From: Isoetes taiwanensis
Taxonomy: Eukaryota; Streptophyta; Lycopodiopsida; Isoetales; Isoetaceae
Reading direction: 5' to 3'
Length of the DNA: 64,000 nt
Assembly (NCBI GenBank): GCA_021234155.1
Contig: JAJEKV010000042.1
Coordinates: 1,549,257-1,613,256 of the forward strand
Position numbers and translations under genes: made by a program. The notes beneath the pieces are model-generated. The model saw only the letters and a program-made list of their open reading frames with translations. It ran no database searches and had not been told where the DNA came from. Of this stretch, positions 44,447-54,006 are shown in pieces; position 1 is the stretch's first letter, and every line of letters starts with the position of its first letter.

Positions 44447-44751
44447 CTTTAGCATGGGGTACATAGCCTTTGACAGGAGAGAGGATCAGATACTTGGGCT
44501 AGCTATAGATGGAAAAGAGCTTTTCTTTGGACCAGCAAGCACAAGTATTGCCAATGCCACATTTGGGCCTTGCGTAATTGGAACAAATATGTATTGGCAT
44601 CTTGCAATCAAAATGCCATCCAGCCCTTCCTTTATGTTAGTGTTTCGTGCATCTGCCCCCGTTCTTGAGGGAATTCACAAAATTGCGGAAGGTGTCCGGT
44701 CGGCAAGAAAAAAACTTGTGTTTCCAATCGGATGGAAGATCGCTACAAAGG
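44447..44751 (+). CDS. Possible plus-strand exon, unknown
   Basis: An open frame of about 100 codons starting near MGYIAFDRREDQILGLAIDG, between a plausible acceptor (CACTTTAG, ending 44450) and donor (AAAG then GTACCC at 44752). It contains KKLVFPIGWKIATK at its end. The opposite frames are closed. I do not recognise it. It lies between the minus-strand pieces of the transposon cargo. Confidence 0.3.
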
Positions 44752-45059
44752 TACCCGCACACAAATCCGAATACATATTAATACATAAGATGAGTGACTT
44801 AGGGAATGAAATAACATAAATATGTTGAAATGCTACCCTACCTCCCATAGACATCTACCATCTTAGAGGTCAAGTCCGACTTCCAGTGAGAACTTCGTCA
44901 ACATCACTTTGAAAGATAGAGGGTGCAGGCTTAGGAGGACAAGTCCCTATAAGGAGTGAATGGAACCAACCTTTTCGGTCGGTTCACTAAACTGCATAAG
45001 GAAACAACAACATTAGCAAAAGAATATATCTATTGTAATCAATTGTATATTACTCACCT

Positions 45060-45888
45060 TGTAAATTCATCACCTGCTTCAGCATCTTCTGTGGACTGCT
45101 GCACCTTATTTGTTATCACATCAATATTTTCTTGTAGATCCTCTTCCTCTTCCGGTTCCGACTCAGAAGGATCAGGATCAGTTTCCTTCACGGCCTGTGA
45201 TCGTGTCCTATGTACAAAAAAAATGTGGTTAATTATCATAAATCTGAGATGTTTAACAAAATTAGTTCATCTTCGACATACCTCTTTCTAGGTGGTGGTG
45301 GCACTTTTTTGCCTGGAGATTTTCTTTTCGGAGGACATTTTTTTGTTGCTGGAGATTTTGCCTGTTTTTTTCCTCTTGGAATGCCATCACCAGCATTCTT
45401 TTGCCTCCTCTTTGGAGTGGACTCAACTACCAACTCAGCTTCCTCTTCCCTGGTATCTCCTGGGATAAAATCTGGATCTGTGTTCTTTGTAGCTTTTCCT
45501 CGTAATGTGTCCGGCTGGGACCCGCAGATGATCTTTGAGGCGGTTTGAATCTTTCTTAGCTTCTCCAATTACTAATTTAGCACTTGGTGATGAAAGAGTT
45601 TCTGTTGCAGCAGTCATTGAAGGGTCTGCACCTGCAACTGCTTTAGCTTTCTCAAGTGCCATCCTCTCAATTTCCTCAACTTCACTTTGCCATGTTCGAG
45701 GAGGCACTGTTGCGATGGTTCTATTATCGCATTTGTAAATGTCATTGGTGATCTGGAGCTGGAAGGTTGAGGGTCTACAGATTCGGTCTGCTTATTATGC
45801 TCAGTAAAATCTGTAAAGAGAGTCGATGCAGATGGCTCAAGAACATCAGCCATTAAAGCTGCTTCTGGGATAGGAACAGCCTCATCTG
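45060..45888 (-). pseudogene. Charged, Lys-rich nuclear-type protein, exons with frame breaks
   Basis: On the minus strand an acceptor (TTTGCAG at about 45889) opens an exon reading DEAVPIPEAALMADVLEPSA. The frame changes near 45730 (VPPRTWQSEVEEIERMALEK) and near 45550 (ASKIICGSQPDTLRGKATKN), and ends in a Lys/Pro-rich tail, KKCPPKRKSPGKKVPPPPRK. A GTATGT donor and a TACATAG acceptor bound a 75-base intron (about 45209-45283). The next exon is acidic (DPDPSESEPEEEEDLQENID) and ends at a GTGAGT donor near 45059. The Lys runs suggest nuclear localisation. No known domain was recognised. Confidence 0.5.
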
Positions 45889-45955
45889 CAAACAAACAAA
45901 TGATCTAAATTTCAATAGACATAAAAGAACATGAAAACAGAACTAATGAGAAATA

Positions 45956-46400
45956 TCTGGTACATTCTGCCAAGCATGTACATTTCATGTACATAAAAGG
46001 TACCAAATGTACGTAACTACATTTAACTATAGCCAAATGTACATGTACATGTTCCTCAATGTACATAGAGGTACCTCAATGTACCCAGATGTACCCAGAT
46101 GTACCCAGGTATCCAGTTAGGGAATGTAGATCTATGCCAAAAAAAAAGCACATATATGTAAAAAATGCACATACTTATGAATCCATCTACAGATGCACTC
46201 TAAAGATAAATGCATGTACATCTATTTGCAGATGTAGACTCCATTAGAGAAATGTACAACTGATACAACTGCAGTCCAAGCTCAAAAATAAAAGCATCAA
46301 TAAACAAGCAAATATATGCCTATGTACCTCTGCTTACAGTTGTACACTAAAAGTTATACATGTACAAGGAATAGCAATGCACTGAAAGCCATACATGTAG
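45956..46400. repeat. TGTACA-rich intron of the opposite-strand gene
   Basis: About nine TGTACA palindromes plus related GGTACC, ATGTACCC and TACATGTACA motifs in 450 bases. They lie between the exon ending near 46475 and the exon starting at 45888. Confidence 0.85.
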
Positions 46401-46465
46401 AACTATGCAGATTACAATAACAAATATGAATTAAGAGAAATATAAGTTTAAATTAGTTGAGAGCA

Positions 46466-47759
46466 ATGCATACCTTTCACAGCAGGGAAACCAAGCTGAA
46501 TTCGAATGCCCTCATCCCAGACAACCTTTTATGCAATTGCATCTTTCATGGACGGATAACACAAGCGAGAAGAGGCAATAAGCATCTCTCGCATGGAGCT
46601 AGCAAAGAACAAACTAGTTTTGCCAAAGCCTTGGCCACAACAGGTACATGAACTGAATGTGATGAACTGCTCTATAGAAGTAGCTCCTACAGGGTAGCCT
46701 CGGGTGCAGAACAATAGGTCCTGCTCTCCCCATGAAATCCAAAATCTGTGAATGCCTTTGCTGAACCAATTCAATGCAATTAAGTTTTTCCTTTGCTTGT
46801 TCAATTGAGATTTCATGCCTTTCAATTTCTTTAGTTGCTTCCCGCAAACCAATTTCTAGCTTAGAAGAGTCTTTGCTCTTTATCATGTCTACTCATAACC
46901 AAGTCTTCCAACTTGTACTTCAACACCAAGATAACTTGATTTCTAGCGGGATCCACGGGACAATTTGTCAAATTCTGTTTTGTCTCATCTATTTTCTCGG
47001 GCAGATCTGGCTGCAGATCTTGGATAGCATATCCTTTCTACCCTCAATCCGCTAATGACCTTCAATGCATCCCTCCTTTTTCTTCCAAAGGCTTCTACTT
47101 CATTCAATAGGTTAGTTTTCTCCTCCAACCCATGCTTAAGTAAGCTTGCTTTATTGTGTCAACATCGATCTAGAATAACCCGTGGCTCTAATATTCTGCT
47201 GCAATACGATGTCCTGTTTGATAGTTGAGGATTTACCTGTTGTAGGGTCATCTGTAACGTCTGAAATGAGGGTTTTGGCAAGATCTTTGGCGGTCCTAGC
47301 CACGTCCATCCAATCAACAAGTCGTCCCTTCAAGTGAAGAGCAAATGCTCTGGCAAAATAGGTAGAAATATAATGGTTTGTAACCTGTTTCTTGCCATAA
47401 ACCAATTCATAATATTTAAAAAAATCATCTTTCCATGCGTTTTGGATTCTTCCTTCCTTGAATCCTCGTCTGTTTTTTGGAGCTTCACCCCATACCTCGT
47501 TCATAACCATCTCTAGGTTGGGTATGTGGGCCTCTGCATGTTTATCACGGAGGTCTTTGGCTTGGATCACCTCAGAACCCAAACGTAAACTTCTTGGAGG
47601 TAAAATTCCACTGCCGGAAGCACTGGCTTCTTGCTTGAGCTGTGGTGATGAGCAAGCACTCATCTGGGGGCGTTTTGGGGCCACAGCTAGATGAAGAATT
47701 CGTGATCGGAATTCAAGCAGAGAAGGCAGGGGCGGGATAGTGAACGAGAGGCAAACCAA
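46466..47759 (-). pseudogene. N-terminal exons of opposite-strand cargo gene (coiled coil)
   Basis: Exon 1 (47237-47759) starts MVCLSFTIPPLPSLLEFRSR and carries IQNAWKDDFFKYYELVYGKK, RAFALHLKGRLVDWMDVART and DLAKTLISDVTDDPTTG, then a CAG/GTAAAT donor. Downstream, about 46480-47150 encodes coiled-coil pieces in several frames (NLLNEVEAFGRKRRDALKVI; LREATKEIERHEISIEQAKE). A segment with GEQDLLFCTRGYPVGATSIE, FITFSSCTCCGQGFGKTSLF and IQLGFPAVK ends at a GTATGC donor (about 46475). It is probably the same gene as 45060-45888. The family is unknown. GFGKTS is P-loop-like (GxGKTS) but lacks a complete Walker A context. Confidence 0.45.
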
Positions 47760-47917
47760 GAAAGAATTTGGGAAAGAATTTCAAAATCCGATAATTGCGG
47801 GTTCAGAGTAGTGGATAGCCATTAATCATGGCAGTTACTAGCGGGTCATGATGACAGTTATTCCAAAAATGTGCATTCGGTACATATGTATATGTACAAA
47901 AAGGGCTACATTTATAG

Positions 47918-47939
47918 ACACCCTTTCATGCTTTTACCC
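47918..47939 (-). repeat. Right terminal inverted repeat
   Basis: Exact reverse complement of 37494-37515. TGTACA and GTACAT motifs lie 20-45 bases inside (47879-47897). Confidence 0.95.
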
Positions 47940-47943
47940 CCTC

Positions 47944-48692
47944 AGATCTCGACGGATCTTCGGTGGGATCCCCGTTTTGTCCGACGCTCTGAGGGGGAAG
48001 ATGGTGCCACCTTGGATCACACTACAAATTGGATCTATATTGCAAATGAGCATGGTTGGCAACGCCCTGCTGATGCTCTTCATGGCTTTGATACCTTCTT
48101 GCAGAATGCCGCCACCTCACCAGACCCCTCAGTTCACCGTCAAGCTGGCTTCTGTGCTGCTCTCAAGTGCATCTTGGTAAGCTCCTTAAATCGGCAGCGT
48201 CCCATCTTTTATTGCAACCCGAATGCCAGCGTCAGTGCCTTCGGCCTTCAGACCTGCCTTCTCATGGAGTGCCAGTTTGTTCCTTCGGAAGCCCATGCTG
48301 CCCTGGAAGACATGGTACGCTCTCAATTCCTCATTGATGCAGATCCTGCCCTTGGGCTCAACACTCCTGACGCTCTTCAAACACGCCAGGACCTAATTGG
48401 CAATTACCATAATGGTGCCCGTCCTCATTCATGCGAGGATCACTTTCAGACTGCTGGGTTCCCGCCATCGGAAACACTTCCTCCATTTCTTCACTCTGAG
48501 TGTCGTTTGGTGGGGGGGAGTGTTAGTCCTGTGCCTCCTAGTACAGGACTATTCATGCATACGACGGACCAAGTCAAGGCCAAGGAGTCACAGCCAGGCA
48601 CGGGTCAGTCGTCAAAGGCCACGCAGAAGACCAAGCAGACCATGCAGACAAAGACCACGCCTGGCGTCAAGAGGCGGCGCTCAGACAAGTGA
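47944..48692 (+). CDS. 3' ORF of gypsy copy 2, part after the transposon
   Basis: Continues the frame broken at 37493: ISTDLRWDPRFVRRSEGEDG, then NWIYIANEHGWQRPADALHG and onward to a basic C-terminus (KTTPGVKRRRSDK) that runs past the polypurine tract into the LTR. An upstream ATG at 47871 lies within the transposon end and is an accident of the insertion. This part is free of frame breaks. Function unknown; the family is restricted to the retroelement as far as I can tell. Confidence 0.7.
48508..48520 (+). other. Polypurine tract
   Basis: TGGTGGGGGGGAG immediately before TGTTAG, the plus-strand primer site and LTR start expected of plant gypsy elements. Confidence 0.8.
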
Positions 48693-49065
48693 CAGCCCGT
48701 CACCGCCCGCGTCAGCGTCAGCGTGATTTCAGGCACTTCAAGAGGCACCGCCAGCATTCCTGTAAATCAGGCCTCCTTCCAGGAGTCGGCACCGAGATCA
48801 GTCAGAATGTCTATATTGGGCCAAAGGCCATTGTACTATATATATGAGTAGAGCTAGCACATGATTTTTAGATGAGTTTTGAGTCTTGTCTCATTTTCAG
48901 TTTCCTCTCGATTGCGAGAGCTCATGTATCTTCATTGACATCAAGGAAGCTCATTATTGTGATCTCATTGTTCTCTATTGTTTCTGTTCTCTTTTTCTTG
49001 TTTTCTTTGCAAATCCCGCGTGACATAGCTCCCGGATTCTCCTGTTAGATCCAAGGGTCCTCACA
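48521..49065 (+). repeat. 3' LTR of the gypsy element
   Basis: Starts TGTTAGTCCTG after the polypurine tract. It contains a TATA box (ACTATATATATGAG, 48835-48848) and a pyrimidine-rich downstream stretch. The end is provisionally at the CA of TCCTCACA (49065), just before L1-type sequence. No second LTR copy is in the window, so the end is not verified. Confidence 0.7.
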
Positions 49066-49651
49066 GAGGGCTGTCTTGCAGGAGTTCCCGAACCCAGATC
49101 CCAAACACCGCTGATCAGTGCCCTGTGCCCAATGTGTGGTGCCTGTGTAGAGACCCTGGAGCACTGTATGTTTCTTTGTGCAGACATCCAGTCAGCATGG
49201 CAGTGGGTCCAGCGTCTCTTCCACACCCCGCTCCGTAGTCAAGAGGTTCTTTTGGGGGTGTACCCTAGCAGGTGGTCCCAGCCTCAGAGTCTGGCCTTCC
49301 ATTTGTGTAAAGCCTGGTTGATGTGGCTCATTTGGAAGCGACGTTGCATGAAGGTGTTCAGGAATGCGGAGGTGCGGCCTGGGGTTCTGATCCCACAGTT
49401 GAGGTACAAGCTATATCTTTCTTACCTGGCATCCCCTCGGAAAGAGCAATTCAAGGCAGCAGTCTGGGAAAGGACCCTCCTCATTGTAGACAGTATTGGC
49501 AGGTTTGTGCCTTGAGTCGTAGGTAGGTATACATGCCATGAGGGTGCTCGCTCTAGTGTGGGCAGGTCTACCCTAGTATCGCTCGTCTTGTATTTACTCT
49601 GGATTAATATTAATTTGATCTTTCAAAAAAAAAAAAAAAAAAAAAAAAAAA
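49066..49651 (+). mobile_element. 5'-truncated L1-type LINE 3' end with poly(A)
   Basis: The ORF part (about 49105-49515) encodes ISALCPMCGACVETLEHCMF then LCADIQSAWQWVQRLF, the zinc-binding domain (zf-RVT type, CxxC-HC) found at the C-terminus of plant L1 ORF2. It ends SIGRFVP and stop (49515). A 3' UTR and a run of about 26 A (49626-49651) complete it. RT and endonuclease are missing, as usual for 5'-truncated insertions. A target duplication was not recognised. Confidence 0.85.
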
Positions 49652-52627
49652 GATGGCACTATGAGTGAAAATGACATGTTTTTATTTGAAAGATGCTGAT
49701 GGAAAATAATTGCTGCTAGCCTAAAGTAAATTTCTTTACGGTCTTGTTTGTTAAGGACCACAGATGATGGCTTCAAGAACCACAGATAATGGCTTTGACC
49801 TTCTCATTTTGAAGAAAAGAGAATGAGTCAACATGTATAGGATCTTATGATCAACAATAATATTGTCCTTGTTCTCAATTATTGATTTGCCTTTCCTCAC
49901 CACCTCTGACACCTAGGGCATGGAGTAATGATCGTGTCGTGAAAACCCCCACAGCACCTCCAAAAAAATGCTGCACTTTATAGATTTAAGATTGAGACAT
50001 TTGTAAATCTAAAGCGTCAATAACAATATAACAAACTAACATTGCAAACAGATATCTGACCTGAAGTGACCTCCATTGCATGTATGGTATGTATGAGGGT
50101 GCAACGCTATTAAGATACCCTTCTGGCAATGGATAGAGATATTATTGCATGTTAAAGCCCAAAAACATGTCAACAACAATCTCAGAATAGAGTTCTTACA
50201 GAAAAATGGTTAGGATTGGCTTTGGAATTGACAATCTCGAATCTACCCTTCCCATCTGGCCCATGATTTTGCAAATACTTCCTCTCACTTCTGCCACCGC
50301 AAACCTCCATACATAGTATCTTTCCTTCCACAGGGATCTCATAATCTATCTTCTCTCTTTCTTGGGCCAGATTAGTCGAGAGGATTTTATTGGCTTCTAA
50401 ATGCGCACTCGACACTAAATAATATGCCAGATTATCCTGAACAACTGACAGGGATACTCCTGAAACTGCATTGCAGATGACCAATCAGCCGGTCCAGCTC
50501 TAGCTCCCAATTTGGCACCACGAATTCCCACTTGCAATGTTCTCTTTTTTTAAAAACCTAAAGCAACCATTCTTGCCAATATGCTTGTTACCATGACTGC
50601 TCATATGATTTAATAAACTACAAACACAAACAGATTATTGCATCATTGGCAAATAAACAGAAAGCGTAAAATAGATTAGAATAGAGATTTATGCTACTTG
50701 GTTGCAGAGTCTAGTTAAGGCTGTATCTAAGCAGTAGAGAAACTTGTAATGGCAAGAAACTATAAGCCATGCACAACACCATCGCCTCATAACCAAAAGG
50801 AAACAACTCTATAGATCACCAAGATGGAGGAAAGGAAGAAAGAGCAGTGTCGGAAAAAGAAACTCACGAAAGAAATCGGAATGGTGATGTCACTGCCACT
50901 TTCGCACATGAGCACGACTTCTAGCATTCCTACTCCACATTCGGCTACACATTACGATTCATATGAGTAGAATACTTTAGTGGAGAGACATCTATATCAA
51001 TGAAGTATGTCCATCCAAGTTCTGATATTTGTGAATCCTGTTATCCTGTCATGAAACCCATTGCATATTTCATGCCTAATAATAGTCTTTATTCTGAATT
51101 CTAACACAAAGGATATTGTAATACTTCAGTACTGATGGTGAAGGACACAAAGTTGCAAAGCAACTGCACCAATTCCATCAAAATTGTACCAAGAACAATC
51201 ACCAAGCAGAGGCAAAGAATATGATGTCAATGTTGTGTGGCCTTATAAAAGGAAGAACTCTATAAGTGCATTTTGCTATTCATAATCGAGACATGAAGCC
51301 CCTGTGTATTTTCCTATTCATACCCGAGGCAGAATGGGCTCCAAGTTGCAAGATCTGTACGCTAAAGCTCAACCCGCAACCTAGCAAAACTTGATTTAAA
51401 AAGAGTGCATATGTACCAAAAACCAAGTTTTATTTACTTGTTTAATGACTGATATAGATGTTCCTACCCAAACAATTACTATCGTAGACCAATCCTAGAT
51501 GTTAAAATCTCTAGTTCATCAACATGAGATCTTCATTTATTGTATAGCTGGAATAATAACATAAAATTATCATCTGCCTATTGAATATTGACAGAAATTT
51601 CACGCTATCCCATTAAACATTTACAAATGCAATTATTAATTATCTAATAAGCAAACCATGAATTTCGACGGCATTTCTTCATCAATTGATCCCATACCTT
51701 ATAGAACTGTACCTTCCAATATGCCAGTTGTTTATAATATGGCAACAAAGTAAAATAGCAAGGCCTATATGAAAGCTAGTTATTTCTGAGCAAGAAACAT
51801 TTAAAAAGATCAGACGTAAGAGGCTTGTATACTATCGTGCATTAAATGTGAGATATATGGATTCAGAAGGATAGGTCGTAAATTAATTATTAGACTATTG
51901 CAGACTGCTTCAGTCTATGTAGCAAAGGAGATCCATGTGTAAGTTGAACAGAAAAGATATTAGGTTGACAAAGAATTCACGCACCTTTAGATCTGTATTA
52001 TATACACCATCGTCATAGCCAAGTATTGAAGCTCCAAAAATTAACTTCCATACACCACAAAAGGAGTTTCTGTGATTGCCACTGAGAGAAGGTTTGAAAT
52101 CGCTAATCTGCAGTCACGGACGAAGGACAGATGAGACTGCAAAAACGAAATAACATAAATGCCGAACCCCCCAAAAACCCATGCTTGAAATCATACCCAA
52201 AGTTGGCAGTCTCTGCAGTGCATCTCCATGCCATACCCGGCCAGAATGCTTGATTTATAACTGCATATCTGTCCTGCACATAACAATAAACAACCAAAGA
52301 AACAAATTAAAAGAAGCTCTTATGCATTATGGAATCACATTATTCAACTGATGAATAAACACAACATATTTATGGTGTCTAGATATGCTCCTACCATGCT
52401 ACGCAAAGGGCACATTAGATGCAAACCAATTTCTGGAATTAAAAAGGGCCTGTTATATGAAGAGCTTCCTACTCTTAATACTGTCTCTGGTGATAGAGTC
52501 TAAATTCATCAAAAAGGGATTGAAGAAGCACCCCAAATCTTGTGCTTGAGCATTTGAGTTCCTGCTTTAACCCTCTGAAGCTAGCTCAAAGAAATGATAA
52601 CAAAAACAAATAGTAGATATTAACACA
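49652..52627. other. Low-copy region with weak exon candidates
   Basis: A/T-rich, no clear gene. On the minus strand 50182-50484 is open for 100 codons (VVQDNLAYYLVSSAHLEANK; HGPDGKGRFEIVNSKANPNH). 52198-52273 could be a short minus-strand exon (QAFWPGMAWRCTAETANFG between TGTGCAG and GTATGA). Neither was recognised. They could be exons of one minus-strand gene or chance. Confidence 0.3.
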
Positions 52628-53140
52628 TTAGGGTCTTTTTGAGATTAAAAAAGGGTCTTCAAAACATGCCAACTAAGCCAAATGAAGATAAATGAACTAC
52701 CAATCAGAAATCAGAGCCTGGCGGGTCCAGTCAGCAAAAATGTTATAACTAACTCACTGGATCACATTTTCTAGCATAACTATTGATAGAAAAGTCCAAA
52801 TGAGCTCTCGTTTAGTGCAATAGATAGATCTCATTGATATCTTTCCAACCTTAGGTGCTTTGCACATATTTTAACCATTATAATTGTCAAAACTCCAAAA
52901 AATATGGTTTTTACCATTTTTTACTATCCTATGAGGATAAAAGATATGGAAACCACCCAAGGTTGGAAAGATCTCAATGAGATCTATCTATTGCACTAAA
53001 CAAGAGCTCATTTGGACTTTTCTATCAACACTTATGCTAGAAAATGTGATCCAGACTGTTTTGCTGACTGGATTACCAGTTCTGTTTTCTGATTGGTAGT
53101 TCATATAGCTTAGTCAGCAGTTCTTCAAAAAATCCCTAAT
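52628..53140. mobile_element. Foldback (MITE-like) element
   Basis: The strong arms, 52694-52855 and 52958-53104, are reverse complements with roughly 90% identity by eye (for example TCCAAATGAGCTC against GAGCTCATTTGGA). They are separated by about 100 bases. Weaker complementarity continues outward to TTAGGG (52628) and CCCTAA (53134-53139). There is no coding capacity. The transcript would form a long hairpin. Confidence 0.8.
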
Positions 53141-54006
53141 TCAAATCGTTGTTGTATATCTATTGCCGGTGTCTTTGAGGTAGTTACCTGATGTAAGAGA
53201 ATCAGGAGTATAGGCGTGGATAGATATATATATAATAAACCCTGGAACAATATAATAAACTGCTTGTTTACAGATTGGCTTACTTCTATTGTACAATCAC
53301 CCAAGAAATACATACCTCGCTTATTGCTATTTTAGATTAGTGGCTCCATTCGGCAAACCTGGCCTAGTAAACGTCAAAGAATAATCTTGACAATCCTTGG
53401 ATTATCCTAGAATTTGAGCTCCTGAATAGCCGCCATAAATGGATTTAGACTCTAGAATAAGGAACCCAGATTAACCTAAACAGATATCCATCTAAACCAG
53501 CTTGCATCAACTATAATTTTATTGAGGCCTTTACCATAAATCTGCTCCATACCAAATCTGATTAAAGGCTTCTTCATCCACGGCCATTGTACAGACCAAA
53601 AGGGGAAATCCTACATGCAAAAATCGGCCCAAGAAGCAAATTTGTTGTCAGAAACAGCGTCCCAGGTTGCAAATCCATCTGAAAACATCCTCATGGATTG
53701 CAAATCCATTTGAAGACCTCCTCATGATGCCATGGCAATGCATGCGGGCTCCTCTATGTGGCATGCCCTCAGATAAGAGTGGAAATAAAAAAAAAAATCA
53801 TAGGAGAAAGACCTCCTCTACGATTTTTGGAAACCGGTAAAGTTTTCCGGCGACCACAAATCTTAAAATCATAGTAAATCGACTTAAAAAAAAATCCAAA
53901 ATCTTTTTAGTCAAACTGGAAACTTTCAAATTCATGCACAATAATTATTATAAAATACAGGTCTAAGTGCTTCAAGTGCTTCAAGTGCTACAAGTGCAGT
54001 ACTTAC
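53141..54006. other. Non-coding stretch next to transposase 2
   Basis: A/T-rich. I see no gene, and no copy of the C-terminal transposase exon of 42250-42449 on the minus strand. Near 53970-53995 there is a short CAAGTGCTT repeat. Confidence 0.4.

Larger units (their letters stand above)
37494..47939. mobile_element. 10.4 kb DNA transposon with 22 bp TIRs
   Basis: The ends are perfect 22 bp inverted repeats beginning GGGTAAAAGCATGAAAGGGT (37494-37515 and 47918-47939). CCTC is present on both outer flanks (37490-37493 and 47940-47943), an apparent 4 bp target duplication. Removing the element and one CCTC joins the host frame as TPP then QISTDLRWDPRF with no shift. Inside are a plus-strand transposase (to 42449) with a LINE in an intron, and minus-strand genes at 42.9-47.8 kb. 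Four-bp duplications and G-rich termini would be compatible with Sola-type transposons, but I cannot confirm the superfamily. Confidence 0.92.
28058..49065 (+). mobile_element. Ty3/gypsy retroelement, block copy 2, with nested transposon
   Basis: The element runs gag-protease (28058-29371), RT-RNase H (29511-31415), integrase (31190-32359), spacer, 3' ORF (about 35150-37493 continued at 47944-48692), polypurine tract TGGTGGGGGGGAG (48508-48520) and 3' LTR (48521 to about 49065). The 5' LTR is absent: the left end joins chromovirus LTR-like sequence at about 27.85-28.05 kb. A 10.4 kb DNA transposon sits in the 3' ORF. Without it the element would be at least 10.5 kb, the large size seen in Athila/Tat-type lineages. 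Confidence 0.85.

Noticed and set aside
47871-47943. ATG at 47871 as the true start of the ORF ending at 48692
   Set aside because: It lies in the right end of the transposon. The host ORF continues from 37493 across the insertion.
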